This document shows positions 36,519 to 47,965 of a stretch of 64,000 bases of DNA, piece by piece (position 1 is the stretch's first letter; each line of letters begins with the position of its first letter). The position numbers were made by a program, and so were the translations under genes. The stretch is from positions 838,501-902,500 of the forward strand of contig NZ_CP029773.1 of the NCBI RefSeq assembly GCF_003205835.1. The letters run 5' to 3'. The stretch is from Stenotrophomonas maltophilia. Lineage in GTDB: Bacteria; Pseudomonadota; Gammaproteobacteria; Xanthomonadales; Xanthomonadaceae. Below the pieces are notes generated by a model. It was not told where the DNA came from, did not search any database, and saw only the letters and a program-made list of their open reading frames with translations.

Positions 36519-38399
36519 ATGAACTACGAGGAAACCTACCGTCGCTCGATCGACGAGCCGGAGGCCTTCTGGGGCGAGGAAGCCAAGCGCATCCATTGGC
36601 ACAAACCGCCGCAGCAGGTGCTCGACTACAGCAACCCGCCGTTCCGGCGCTGGTTCGTCGGTGGTGAAACCAATCTCTGCTACAACGCCGTCGACCGCCA
36701 CCTGGCCGAGCGCGCCGACCAGCTCGCGCTGGTCGCCATCTCCACCGAAACCAACAGCACCCGCGAGATCACCTATCGCCAGCTGTATCGCGAAGTGAAC
36801 GACTTCGCCGCCGTGCTCAAGCATCTCGGCGTCGGTCACGGTGATCGCGTGGTGATCTACATGCCGAACATGGCCGAAGCGGTGTTCGCCATGCTCGCCT
36901 GTGCGCGCATCGGCGCCGTGCATTCGGTGGTGTTCGGTGGCTTCGCCGCGCACAACCTGGCGCTGCGCATCGACGACGCCAAGCCCAAGCTGCTGATCGC
37001 CGCCGATGCCGGCATGCGCGGTGGCAAGCTGATTCCGTACAAGCCGATGGTCGACGCCGCCTGCGCCGAAGCCACGTCACCGCCGCCGCACGTGCTGATC
37101 GTGTCACGCGGGCTGGATGCGGCCCAGCCGCGGGTCCCGGGCCGCGATGTGGACTACGCCACGCTGCGTGCGCAGATCGGTGAAGTCGACGTGCCGGTGC
37201 AGTGGCTGGAAGCGAGCGAGCCGAGCTATCTGCTGTATACCTCCGGCACCACCGGCAAGCCGAAGGGCGTGCAGCGCGATGTGGGGGGCTATGCGGTGGC
37301 GATGGCACAGTCGATGGAAACGGTGTTCGACTGCAAGCCGGGCCAGGTGATGTTCTCCACCTCCGACGTCGGCTGGGCGGTCGGCCATTCCTACAATGTG
37401 TACGGCCCGCTGATCGGTGGCTGCACGTCGCTGCTGTACGAAGGGCTGCCGACCAACCCGGACCCGGGCATCTGGTGGGCGCTGTGCGAGCAGTACAACG
37501 TGCGCACGATGTTTTCATCGCCCACCGCCATCCGCGTGCTGAAGAAGCACGACGCCGATTTCATCCATCGCCACGACCTGGGGGCGCTGAAGTACCTGTT
37601 CCTGGCCGGCGAGCCGCTGGACGAACCGACCGCGCACTGGATCAGCGAAGCGCTCGGCAAGCCGATCATCGACAACTACTGGCAGACCGAAACCGGCTGG
37701 CCGGCATTGACCCTGCTGCCGGGCCTGGAGATGAAGCCGGTGCGTTTCGGCTCGCCCGGGTTCCCCAATCTCGGCTACCGGATGAAGGTGATCGACGAGA
37801 ACACCGGCGAGGAAGTGGCACCGGGGCAGAAGGGCGTGCTGGTGGTGTCGCCGCCGCTGCCGCCGGGCTGCATGAGCACGGTGTGGAACGACGACAGCCG
37901 GTTCCTGCAGAGTTACTTCAGCCACTTCAAGGAACTGCTGTACAGCTCGCTGGACTGGGCGATCCGCGATGACGATGGCTATACCTTCATCCTCGGCCGT
38001 ACCGACGATGTGATCAACGTGGCCGGCCATCGTCTGGGCACGCGCGAGATCGAGGAGGCCATCTCCAGCCATCCGCGCGTGGCCGAGGCGGCGGTGATCG
38101 GGGTCAAGGACGAACTGAAGGGGCAGGTGCCGCTGGTGTTCGTCACCCTCAAGCAGGGTCTCGAGGGCGAAGATCCGGCGCCGGTGGTGGCCGAGATGAT
38201 GGCCACGGTGACCACCTCGCTCGGCGCGGTCGCACGCCCTGCGCACGTGCACGTGGTCAATGCGCTGCCCAAGACCCGCTCCGGCAAGCTGCTGCGGCGC
38301 TCGCTGCAGGCGCTGGCCGAACAGCGCGACCCGGGTGACCTGTCGACGCTGGACGACCCCAGCGCGCTGGAGGAGATCCGCCGCGCGCTGGGACGCTGA
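36519..38399 (+). CDS. prpE: Propionyl-CoA synthetase
   Basis: An AMP-forming acyl-CoA synthetase (626 residues) of the PrpE/Acs family. MNYEETYRRSIDEPEAFW and NLCYNAVDRHL match PrpE more than acetyl-CoA synthetase. The P-loop-like YTSGTTGKPKGV, the NYWQTETGWP motif and the C-terminal PKTRSGKLLRR, with the regulatory acetylatable Lys, are present. No other prp gene is adjacent, so it probably works with a methylcitrate cycle encoded elsewhere. Confidence 0.9.
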   Translation: MNYEETYRRSIDEPEAFWGEEAKRIHWHKPPQQVLDYSNPPFRRWFVGGETNLCYNAVDRHLAERADQLALVAISTETNSTREITYRQLYREVNDFAAVLKHLGVGHGDRVVIYMPNMAEAVFAMLACARIGAVHSVVFGGFAAHNLALRIDDAKPKLLIAADAGMRGGKLIPYKPMVDAACAEATSPPPHVLIVSRGLDAAQPRVPGRDVDYATLRAQIGEVDVPVQWLEASEPSYLLYTSGTTGKPKGVQRDVGGYAVAMAQSMETVFDCKPGQVMFSTSDVGWAVGHSYNVYGPLIGGCTSLLYEGLPTNPDPGIWWALCEQYNVRTMFSSPTAIRVLKKHDADFIHRHDLGALKYLFLAGEPLDEPTAHWISEALGKPIIDNYWQTETGWPALTLLPGLEMKPVRFGSPGFPNLGYRMKVIDENTGEEVAPGQKGVLVVSPPLPPGCMSTVWNDDSRFLQSYFSHFKELLYSSLDWAIRDDDGYTFILGRTDDVINVAGHRLGTREIEEAISSHPRVAEAAVIGVKDELKGQVPLVFVTLKQGLEGEDPAPVVAEMMATVTTSLGAVARPAHVHVVNALPKTRSGKLLRRSLQALAEQRDPGDLSTLDDPSALEEIRRALGR

Positions 38400-38425
38400 T
38401 CCGGCAACCTCGGGAATCATGGGAT

Positions 38426-38448
38426 TGCCGGCCAGCGGCCGGCACTAC
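38426..38448 (-). repeat. SMAG repeat
   Basis: An inverted GTAG palindrome (TGCCGGCC...CACTAC) 26 nt after the prpE stop. Confidence 0.85.
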
Positions 38449-38500
38449 CCTCCGCGTCCAGAACATGCGCTAAGCTCGGCCTGTCATCGACCTGCAATAC

Positions 38501-38530
38501 GCGGCGCGCGCCGGGGAACGCGCGCGCCGC
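38501..38530 (+). promoter_or_regulatory. GC-rich hairpin upstream of 38602
   Basis: A perfect 10-bp stem of alternating G and C (38501-38510/38521-38530) with a 10-nt loop, about 70 nt upstream of the next start. Confidence 0.35.
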
Positions 38531-38601
38531 CCGGCGATGGCATACAGGGGAGCGTGCCCGCCAGGGCGCGCCGGCATTGCGCATCGAGGGAGGGGGAAGC
38601 A

Positions 38602-39105
38602 ATGGCATTGCTGCACGCCAAGACGGCGGCTGGCCGTCAGGAAATCGAAGACCGGGGCCGGCGCCTGCCGGCGGCACTGCGTTCGATCCTGCTGATGGTC
38701 GACGGCCATCGCGACGACACCGAACTGCGCGGCCTGTTCGAAGGCCTGCGGGCACCGCCGGATGCACTGGAGCAGTTGGCCGCGCAGGGCCTGATCGAAG
38801 TGATCGGTGGCAGTGCCGAAGCCACACCGGCGCGCGGCATCAGTACCGGCCGCGAACAGGACCCGGCGCTGTACCAGCAGCTGTACGACGCGATGAGTGA
38901 GGCCGTGCGTCGGCACCTGGGCCTGAAGGGCTATTTCATGCAGTTGAAGATCGAACGCTGCACCGATGCGCTGGCACTGGAACGCCTGTGCCCGGAACTG
39001 CTGGCGGCGGTGGGCAAGGCACGCAGCCCGGCGCTGGCGCAGCGCTGGTGGCAGGAAACCCAGGCGGCCGTGGTCAATGGCGGCGGCGAGGTCGTGCAGG
39101 CCTGA
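38602..39105 (+). CDS. Unrecognised protein, 167 residues
   Basis: I do not recognise this protein. The ATG at 38602 has a strong AGGGGGAAG site. There is no signal peptide or membrane segment. The N-terminal 65 residues (LPAALRSILLMVDGHRDDTEL...) look like a small helical, perhaps winged-helix-like, module also found at the start of several proteobacterial proteins. The C-terminal half contains KGYFMQLKIERCTDALALERL. It is 46 nt upstream of the SUFU-domain gene and may be co-transcribed. Confidence 0.75.
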   Translation: MALLHAKTAAGRQEIEDRGRRLPAALRSILLMVDGHRDDTELRGLFEGLRAPPDALEQLAAQGLIEVIGGSAEATPARGISTGREQDPALYQQLYDAMSEAVRRHLGLKGYFMQLKIERCTDALALERLCPELLAAVGKARSPALAQRWWQETQAAVVNGGGEVVQA

Positions 39106-39151
39106 GCCACCGCGTAAAGTGATCGGTTCACTTCCCCACAAGGAGTCCCGC

Positions 39152-40207
39152 GTGCAGGACGACCACGACGACACCGATACCCCCGGCTGGGACGCGATCA
39201 ATGCGGCGCTGGCGCCGCTGTATGCCGGGCAGGAGCCGCGTCACTACGGCACCGCGCTTCCGTACACGCTCGGAGGCCAGGATCCGCTCGATGGCATCAG
39301 CGTGTACTGGGCGGATGCGCCGGTTCCGCACTGGCATTACATCACTTACGGCTTCTCCGAGTTGTATGCCAAGGAGAGCAGCGACGCCGCCGCCAGCGGC
39401 TATGGTTTCGAGTTGACCTTCCGCCTCGCTGCCGAAACCGGTGAGGACGCCGGCAGCGCGCCGCCGGTGTGGCCGATGAACCTGCTGCAGAACCTGGCGC
39501 GCTACGTGTTCGGCAGTGGCAACGTGTTCGAGGATGGTCATCACCTCAATGCCAACGGCCCGATCGCGCTGGAGACCGACACGCGCTTGTGCCACCTGGC
39601 CTTCATTGCCGATCCGCAGTTGCCGGCGCGGGACACGGCCAATGGCCATCTGCAGTTCCTGCAGCTGGTCGGTTTGACCGATGAAGAGATGGAGGCGGTC
39701 AAGCGCTGGTCGACGCGCGGCGTGCTGCAGGCAGTGCAGCCGGCGATGCCGTTGTGGATCAGCGCTCTGCATCGCGGCAATTTGCTGGACGATCCGGCAC
39801 TGGCCGCGCAGGTGCAGGCCGGCAGCGAGCGCGAGGGCTCCAGCACCGGCATGTTGTTCATCGAGACGCTGGACTGGCGCCAGGAGGGGGGCGTCACCAC
39901 CCTGGTGCTCGGTGCGGGCCAGGTGGCCAGCGTGTGCGAGCTGCTGCCGCTACGGCTGCGCCACGGCAAATCGCTGGAACTGGTCAGCCGCGAGCGGCAA
40001 TGGGAATTCATTCCGGCCGGACGCGGTGAAGTGGGTGACGTGTCCGCCGACAGCGCGCGCTGGGCACTGGACGAGTCGGGATTGCAGGCGCTGGCAGGCG
40101 TGCGGGCCGAGCGCGGGATCTACCCGGTGGCCGGGGCGCTGCGCATCGAAGTGGTGCCGACCTACCTGCGCGATGCCAAGGGTGAAGTGATCCGCCAGAT
40201 CGGCTGA
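39152..40207 (+). CDS. Suppressor-of-fused (SUFU) domain protein
   Basis: A 351-residue cytoplasmic protein similar to the SUFU domain: WDAINAALAPLYAGQEPRHYG, DGISVYWADAPVPHWHYITYGFSELY, GYGFELTFRL. SUFU is best known from Hedgehog signalling, but bacterial SUFU domains have been described as immunity proteins in polymorphic toxin systems. No toxin gene is adjacent. GTG at 39152 is chosen because AAGGAG lies 6 nt upstream. The downstream end is convergent with a glutathione S-transferase gene. Confidence 0.82.
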   Translation: MQDDHDDTDTPGWDAINAALAPLYAGQEPRHYGTALPYTLGGQDPLDGISVYWADAPVPHWHYITYGFSELYAKESSDAAASGYGFELTFRLAAETGEDAGSAPPVWPMNLLQNLARYVFGSGNVFEDGHHLNANGPIALETDTRLCHLAFIADPQLPARDTANGHLQFLQLVGLTDEEMEAVKRWSTRGVLQAVQPAMPLWISALHRGNLLDDPALAAQVQAGSEREGSSTGMLFIETLDWRQEGGVTTLVLGAGQVASVCELLPLRLRHGKSLELVSRERQWEFIPAGRGEVGDVSADSARWALDESGLQALAGVRAERGIYPVAGALRIEVVPTYLRDAKGEVIRQIG

Positions 40208-40226
40208 GTGTGACGATGGCACCGGT

Positions 40227-40320
40227 GGGTCAGAGCCGCCTGCTGTGCAGACGGATCCGACCCCGCCCTGGCAGCCGTGTCGGGGTCGGATCCGTTCGCC
40301 ACGCGAACGGCTCCGACCCA
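40227..40320. repeat. Tail-to-tail pair of GGGTCGGATCC repeats
   Basis: Two family members (40227-40264 and 40282-40320) lie in opposite orientation in the gap between the convergent SUFU and GST genes. Their inner stem bases differ from the 23532-23620 pair, but the palindromic ends are kept. Confidence 0.75.
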
Positions 40321-40329
40321 TGGTCTGGA

Positions 40330-40941
40330 TCAGGCCAGGCCTTCGGCCTTCAGTGCGGCCTGCACGCCTGCATCGGCGTCCATGCGCGCCTTGTAGGCGG
40401 CCAGATTGTCCAGGCCGGACAGGTCGACCTTGGTGCCGGCGGCCCAGCGCAGGGTGATGTAGAAGTACGGGTCGGCGAAGCTGCGGAAGCCGGCCAGCCA
40501 GGGCTTGTCGGCCAGCTGCCTGTCGGCGGTCTCGAACAGGCCGCGAAGGCGCTTGTGCGCGGCGGCACGGATCGCGTCGTACTGGCCTTCGTCGGCAATG
40601 AACTTGCCCGGCGAGAACAGCGGCGAGAAGGCCGGATGCACATCGGAATTGACGAAGGCCAGCCAGCGGGTGGCTTCGGCGCGCTGGCGCGGGCTGCCGT
40701 CGCCGCCGAGGCCAGCCTGCGGGAAGCTGTCGGCGATGTAGCCCATGATCGCGGCGTTCTGCAGCAGCACGAAGTCGCCGTCGACCAGCGCAGGAACGGC
40801 ACCGGCCGGATTGATCTTGAGGAATTCCGGACCCTTCAGGGTGTCCTTGTTCAGCAGTTCAACCTCGAACGGCTGGCCGGTCCACTGCAGGGCGATGTGG
40901 TCGGCGGTGGAACAGGCACCGGGCTTGCTGTACAGCTTCAT
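40330..40941 (-). CDS. Glutathione S-transferase family protein
   Basis: A 203-residue GST. The N-terminal thioredoxin-like domain starts MKLYSKPGACSTADHIAL, with Cys10 in the position of the catalytic Cys of beta-class bacterial GSTs, and has the conserved INPAGAVPAL cis-Pro motif. The C-terminal helical domain follows. The substrate is unknown. The ATG at 40941 gives the family start; a longer frame upstream has no support. Confidence 0.9.
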   Translation of the reverse strand: MKLYSKPGACSTADHIALQWTGQPFEVELLNKDTLKGPEFLKINPAGAVPALVDGDFVLLQNAAIMGYIADSFPQAGLGGDGSPRQRAEATRWLAFVNSDVHPAFSPLFSPGKFIADEGQYDAIRAAAHKRLRGLFETADRQLADKPWLAGFRSFADPYFYITLRWAAGTKVDLSGLDNLAAYKARMDADAGVQAALKAEGLA

Positions 40942-41025
40942 GGGAACTCCAGGTGATGCGGGCGGGAAGCGCCCACTATCCCAGAGCCTGGCGGCGGGCG
41001 GCAACGCTGCCGCCAGCACGGATCG

Positions 41026-41484
41026 TTACGACTGCCGTGGCTTGAGGTTCTGCACCTTATAGAAGGTGTGATCGCCGATGGTGGCCACCTGGTAGGCATT
41101 GCGCCAGTTCGGGCTGGCGATGGACAGCGCAGCGAAATGGCTGGCACCGGGCACGATCTCGCGGCGCTCGCCGGCCGGCAGCGCCCAGTTGCGCTCGGCG
41201 TCGAAGGCCACGTTCATCGCCTCGCTCCAGGCCGCGTCGTTGCCCAGCTGGGTGCCGGGGGAGACGATGGTCGGCGCGAACTGCTTGCGCGCGGTGACCA
41301 CCTGGCACATGGAGTCGCCCCACAGGCCACTGTCGAGGCGGCGCAGGGCGACCTCGGCGACGGCCTGCTGGCCACGCAGGGTCTGGTCGCGGGCTTCCAG
41401 GTAAACGGTGGTGCTCAAACACAATGAATCAGCGGCCGGCTGAGGCAACAACTGCGACAGCCAGAGAATCCAGGCCAGTTTCAT
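41026..41484 (-). CDS. SleB-type cell wall hydrolase
   Basis: A 152-residue protein of the Hydrolase_2 (SleB) family, lytic enzymes acting on peptidoglycan. The segment TVYLEARDQTLRGQQAVAEVALRR contains the conserved Glu, followed by MCQVVTARKQFAP. A hydrophobic N terminus (MKLAWILWLSQLLPQPAADS) is probably a signal peptide. It would act in the periplasm. Transcribed toward the GST gene, with 84 nt between them. Confidence 0.82.
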   Translation of the reverse strand: MKLAWILWLSQLLPQPAADSLCLSTTVYLEARDQTLRGQQAVAEVALRRLDSGLWGDSMCQVVTARKQFAPTIVSPGTQLGNDAAWSEAMNVAFDAERNWALPAGERREIVPGASHFAALSIASPNWRNAYQVATIGDHTFYKVQNLKPRQS

Positions 41485-41782
41485 ATAACTCCTTGCTCCG
41501 TGTGGGCCGCACCCTCCGGTTCCGGCCGCAGGGGCGACAGGAGGCGGGGCACGACTTGGCGTCATGGGGAGGCGGCCATCGGGGCCGCCCCGTGGGCAGC
41601 CCCAAAAGAAACGATCAATACCGATCGAGGGGGCTGCGCCGGCTCACCGGAAACTGGCTGGTGAGCGGAAAGATGGCGCAAGGTAGGGGGGCATAGCCGA
41701 ACGCATCGTGAACCGTCCGGCTTGACATTCAGGTTCGGCAGGGGTGACGGAAATCACATTCCGCCCCCCATTCAGGCACCCA

Positions 41783-44552
<2,770 letters not shown>

Positions 44553-44715
44553 GGCAGACTCGGGGGAGGAGGATCTGTTCCCACCGTATCCCCACTTCCG
44601 CTTCATCCATAGATACAGATGCCGGTCAATCCGCTGGTACAGGCAGCGCCGATCCTGGATGTGGGGCTGTTCTGTAGCGCGAAGCCCAAGCTCGGCTGCT
44701 TTGCCTGGCGCCGCC

Positions 44716-44739
44716 AGCCGAGCATGGGCTCGGCTCTAC
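44716..44739 (-). repeat. SMAG repeat
   Basis: An inverted GTAGAGCCGAGC-type palindrome just beyond the 3' end of the MDR oxidoreductase gene, upstream of the YczE-type gene. Confidence 0.8.
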
Positions 44740-44749
44740 ATGGGAAGCG

Positions 44750-45769
44750 TCACTCGCCCCAGCCTGCCAGCGCCAGCTTGCCCACCGTGCGCCCGCTGGC
44801 GAGGCGCTGATGCGCGATGCCGAGGTTGGCCGCAGTGATCGTGCCGAGCGTCTCGCTGAGCGTGCCACGCAGCTGGCCGGCGTCGATCATGCTGGCTGCG
44901 CGGCTGAGGATGCGGTGCTGTTCGATGCGGTCGGCGGTGGCGAAGCGCGCGCGCGCGAACATGAACTCCCAGTGGATGCCGATGCACTTGGCCTTGTACG
45001 GATCACCGATGCGCAGCGCAGCGCGCGGTTCGACGATCAGGCCGACATGGCCCTGCGGCGCCAGCAGTTGGCCCAGTTCATCCCAGTAGTGGTCGGTGTC
45101 GGCCAGATTGAGCGCGACCTGTACCGCATCGATGCCCAGTGCCTGCAACTGGGGCAGCAGCGGCCGGTTGTGGTCGATCACATGGTGTGCACCCATCTGC
45201 CGGCACCAGTCGGCCGAGGATGTGCGGGAGGCGGTGGCGATGACCTCGAAGCCGGCATGCCGGGCCAACTGGATCGCCATCGATCCGACGCCGCCCGCAC
45301 CGCCGATCACCAGCAGGCGCTGGCCGGTATGGCGGCGGTCATCCAACTGCAATGGCATGCGCTGGAACAGCAGTTCCCATGCGGTAAGCGTGGTCAGCGG
45401 CAGCGCGGCCGCTTCAGCGAAATCCAGCGTGGTCGGCTTGCGGGCGACCAGGCGTTCATCGACCCATTGGTACTGCGCATTGCAGCCCGGACGGGTGACA
45501 TCGCCGGCGTAATAGACCTCATCACCGGAGGCGAACAGGCTGGCCTCTTCGCCGATGGCTTCGACCACGCCGGACGCGTCCCAGCCGAGCACGCGGGGCG
45601 CCTCCAGCGTGCTTGGGTCAGTGGCCGCGCGCTGCTTGCCATCGACGGGATTGACCGAGACTGCTTCGACCCGGATCAGCAGGTCGCGACCGCGGGGAGG
45701 CAGCGGCGGAGGCAGGTGGATATCGCGCAGTGCGGGGGCGGATTCACGACTCAGGGCGACGGCTTTCAT
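44750..45769 (-). CDS. MDR-family alcohol dehydrogenase/quinone oxidoreductase
   Basis: A 339-residue medium-chain dehydrogenase/reductase. The N-terminal GroES-like domain (VEAVSVNPVDGKQRA, GWDASGVVEAIGE) lacks the zinc-binding cysteines, and the Rossmann domain has VIGGAGGVGSMAIQLARHAG, so it is of the quinone-oxidoreductase-like group and probably NADPH-dependent. The substrate is unknown. The ATG at 45769 starts MKAVALSRES; upstream frame extension is not supported. Confidence 0.88.
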   Translation of the reverse strand: MKAVALSRESAPALRDIHLPPPLPPRGRDLLIRVEAVSVNPVDGKQRAATDPSTLEAPRVLGWDASGVVEAIGEEASLFASGDEVYYAGDVTRPGCNAQYQWVDERLVARKPTTLDFAEAAALPLTTLTAWELLFQRMPLQLDDRRHTGQRLLVIGGAGGVGSMAIQLARHAGFEVIATASRTSSADWCRQMGAHHVIDHNRPLLPQLQALGIDAVQVALNLADTDHYWDELGQLLAPQGHVGLIVEPRAALRIGDPYKAKCIGIHWEFMFARARFATADRIEQHRILSRAASMIDAGQLRGTLSETLGTITAANLGIAHQRLASGRTVGKLALAGWGE

Positions 45770-46126
45770 CTCGGCTCCGGCTGGGTTCGTGGCCCCATCA
45801 TAAGGTTCCTCACCTTTCCGCAAGCGCGCTGAACCGTGTGAAGCAATCCGTTGCGGAATATGTCGCTTTCCCCGCCTAAACACCGTCAAACCCTTGCAGC
45901 GCGAAGGTCTTGCGGATTTTCATCATCCTGTATAGGGTTTCAACGTCGGACCGGTGGAGGGTCGGGCACAACACTTCACATGTTACGGGACTGTTAACAT
46001 GACCTTCACCCGCCTGAGCATAATGTTCGCGGCGGTGGCGTGCTGAATCGGCTGTCGAACATCGACGCAGTAGTGCTGGCCCATGCCTCTACCGGTTTCA
46101 TACCCCCGAAATAGGAGCTGTACTCA
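45770..46126 (+). other. 357-nt region upstream of ompA
   Basis: No gene is seen. Possible promoter parts for ompA include TTGCGG (45910-45915) with TATAGG (45931-45936, only 15 bp apart) and TTAACA (45994-45999) with CATAAT (46019-46024, 19 bp apart). A 7-bp inverted repeat CATGTTA...TAACATG spans 45979-46001. An AGGAG site precedes the ompA ATG. Confidence 0.45.
45979..46001. promoter_or_regulatory. Inverted repeat CATGTTA-N9-TAACATG
   Basis: A perfect 7-bp inverted repeat overlapping one possible ompA -35 element. Arm length and spacing are compatible with a dimeric regulator. Confidence 0.4.
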
Positions 46127-47218
46127 ATGAACAAGAAGATCCTTACTGCCGCGCTGCTGGGTGGTCTGGCTTTCGCCCAGGCTGCCTCTGCGCAGGAGTT
46201 CGATGACCGCTGGTACCTGACCGGTTCGGCCGGCTTCAACTTCCAGGACAGCGACCGTCTGACCAATGACGCTCCGTTCGTGACCCTGGGCCTGGGCAAG
46301 TTCATCAGCCCGAACTGGTCGCTGGACGGTGAGCTGAACTATCAGAACCCGAACTTCGATTCGAACAAGGACCTGAACTGGTCGCAGTACGGCGTCTCGC
46401 TGGACCTGCGTCGCCACTTCATCAAGGAAGGCCGCGGCTGGAACCCGTACATCGTCGGTGGCCTGGGCTACCAGAAGTCGGAAGAAGAGTACCCGGCGCT
46501 GAATGCCAATGGTCCGCGCCAGCGTAAGGACGGCAACGTTGCCGCCAAGCTGGGCGTCGGCCTGCAGACCACCTTCGAGAAGCGCGTTGCTGTCCGCGCC
46601 GAAGTGGCCTACCGCGCTGACTTCGACGACAAGAGCGTTGCCGCTCCGAAGGAAGACTGGTTCGGTGACGTGCTGGCTTCGGTCGGCGTCGTGATCCCGC
46701 TGGGCCCGGCTCCGGTCGCGGCTGCTCCGGCTCCGGCTCCGGTTGCCCCGAGCTGCGCCGACCTGGATGACGACGGTGACGGCGTCAACAACTGCGACGA
46801 CAAGTGCCCGAACTCGCAGCCGGGTCAGACCATCGGTCCGGACGGTTGCCCGGTGCCGGTCTCCATCGACCTGAAGGGCGTCAACTTCGACTTCGACAAG
46901 TCGAACCTGCGTCCGGACGCCGTGGCGATCCTGAGCGAAGCCACCGAGATCCTGAAGCGTTACCCGGATCTGCGCGTTGAAGTCGCCGGTCACACCGACT
47001 CGAAGGGTACCGACGCTTACAACCAGAAGCTGTCGGAGCGTCGTGCTACCGCCGTGTACAACTACCTGACCAAGAACGGCGTTGACGCCGGTCGCCTGGT
47101 CGGCCCGATCGGCTACGGCGAGAGCCGTCCGATTGCTCCGAACACCAACCCGGATGGTTCGGACAACCCGGAAGGTCGCGCCAAGAACCGTCGTACCGAG
47201 CTGAACGTCCAGAACTAA
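46127..47218 (+). CDS. ompA: OmpA-family outer-membrane protein
   Basis: A 363-residue porin-like protein that anchors the outer membrane to peptidoglycan. Signal peptide MNKKILTAALLGGLAFAQAA, then a beta barrel (about 25-195), an Ala/Pro-rich linker, a thrombospondin type 3-like calcium repeat (DDDGDGVNNCDDKCP) and the C-terminal OmpA domain with NFDFDKSNLRPDA and the peptidoglycan-binding VAGHTDSKGTDAYNQKLSERR. Codon use suggests high expression, like the ribosomal genes. Confidence 0.96.
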   Translation: MNKKILTAALLGGLAFAQAASAQEFDDRWYLTGSAGFNFQDSDRLTNDAPFVTLGLGKFISPNWSLDGELNYQNPNFDSNKDLNWSQYGVSLDLRRHFIKEGRGWNPYIVGGLGYQKSEEEYPALNANGPRQRKDGNVAAKLGVGLQTTFEKRVAVRAEVAYRADFDDKSVAAPKEDWFGDVLASVGVVIPLGPAPVAAAPAPAPVAPSCADLDDDGDGVNNCDDKCPNSQPGQTIGPDGCPVPVSIDLKGVNFDFDKSNLRPDAVAILSEATEILKRYPDLRVEVAGHTDSKGTDAYNQKLSERRATAVYNYLTKNGVDAGRLVGPIGYGESRPIAPNTNPDGSDNPEGRAKNRRTELNVQN

Positions 47219-47250
47219 GTTCTGACGCTCTGCCAGTAGGACACAGCAGG

Positions 47251-47277
47251 ACCCGGCTTCGGCCGGGTCTTGTTGTT
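47251..47277 (+). terminator. Terminator after ompA
   Basis: A 7-bp stem (47251-47257/47262-47268) with a TTCG loop is followed by CTTGTTGTTT, 33 nt after the ompA stop. Confidence 0.75.
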
Positions 47278-47438
47278 TCTGCGGCCCGGAATCCGCGTGT
47301 CCGTCGCTCCGGGAACAACCGTTCGTCGGGTTTTTATCCGTAAAACCAATGAGTTGCCGTATTCATTGAAAGTGGCGCTTGAAAGCTGTCGCGGCATTGC
47401 TAAACTCGCCGCGTCACTTCCTTTCCTGGATGCCCTTC

Positions 47439-47945
47439 ATGCTGCGCTCTGCATCGGCCGCCTTCCTGGCGCTGGCCCTGGTTCCCGCCGCCCACGCTGC
47501 GGTCGATTGCTCGGTCAACACCAGCGCCTCGCCGCTGCCGTTGCCGGCCACGACCATCGCGCCGGTGGCCGACGAGCTGTACATCCGTGGCAACCAGCTG
47601 GGCATGCCGGCCGGCGTGCTGAGCAGCAGCTACGATCCGTCGCAGTCGCTGGACCAGGTGCTGCAGCGCCTGCGCATCGATGGCTGCCAGAACATCGCCA
47701 AGGCCATTCCGAGCGCACCGGCGGTGAAGCCGAACGATCCGGCGGCCTACAAGCCGCAGACCGAATTCGACAACACGCCGTGGCGCTTCGACATGAGCCA
47801 GAACGGCAAGCGCATGACCGCCGAAGAATTCGACGCCTGGATGAAGGCGCGCGGCGTGCGCGTGGTCAAGGCGCGTCCGGCTCCGGCCGCCACCCCGGCC
47901 CCGGCCGAAGCACCGGCTGAGACCAAGCCGGTCGACAAGAAGTAA
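47439..47945 (+). CDS. Exported protein with MTA-EFDAWMKA motif
   Basis: A 168-residue protein of unknown function. An N-terminal signal peptide (MLRSASAAFLALALVPAAHA) suggests a periplasmic location. An in-frame ATG at 47430 is an alternative start. The C-terminal part holds RFDMSQNGKRMTAEEFDAWM, closely similar to the lipoprotein at 48861-49196, followed by an Ala/Pro/Lys-rich tail. Between the two lies a pseudouridine synthase gene. Confidence 0.75.
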   Translation: MLRSASAAFLALALVPAAHAAVDCSVNTSASPLPLPATTIAPVADELYIRGNQLGMPAGVLSSSYDPSQSLDQVLQRLRIDGCQNIAKAIPSAPAVKPNDPAAYKPQTEFDNTPWRFDMSQNGKRMTAEEFDAWMKARGVRVVKARPAPAATPAPAEAPAETKPVDKK

Positions 47946-47965
47946 GCGCCGCGGGGAACAGAGGC

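Noticed and set aside
44607..44749. Small gene between the YczE-type and MDR genes
   Set aside because: The gap is mostly SMAG-derived palindrome; no frame has a credible start and ribosome-binding site.
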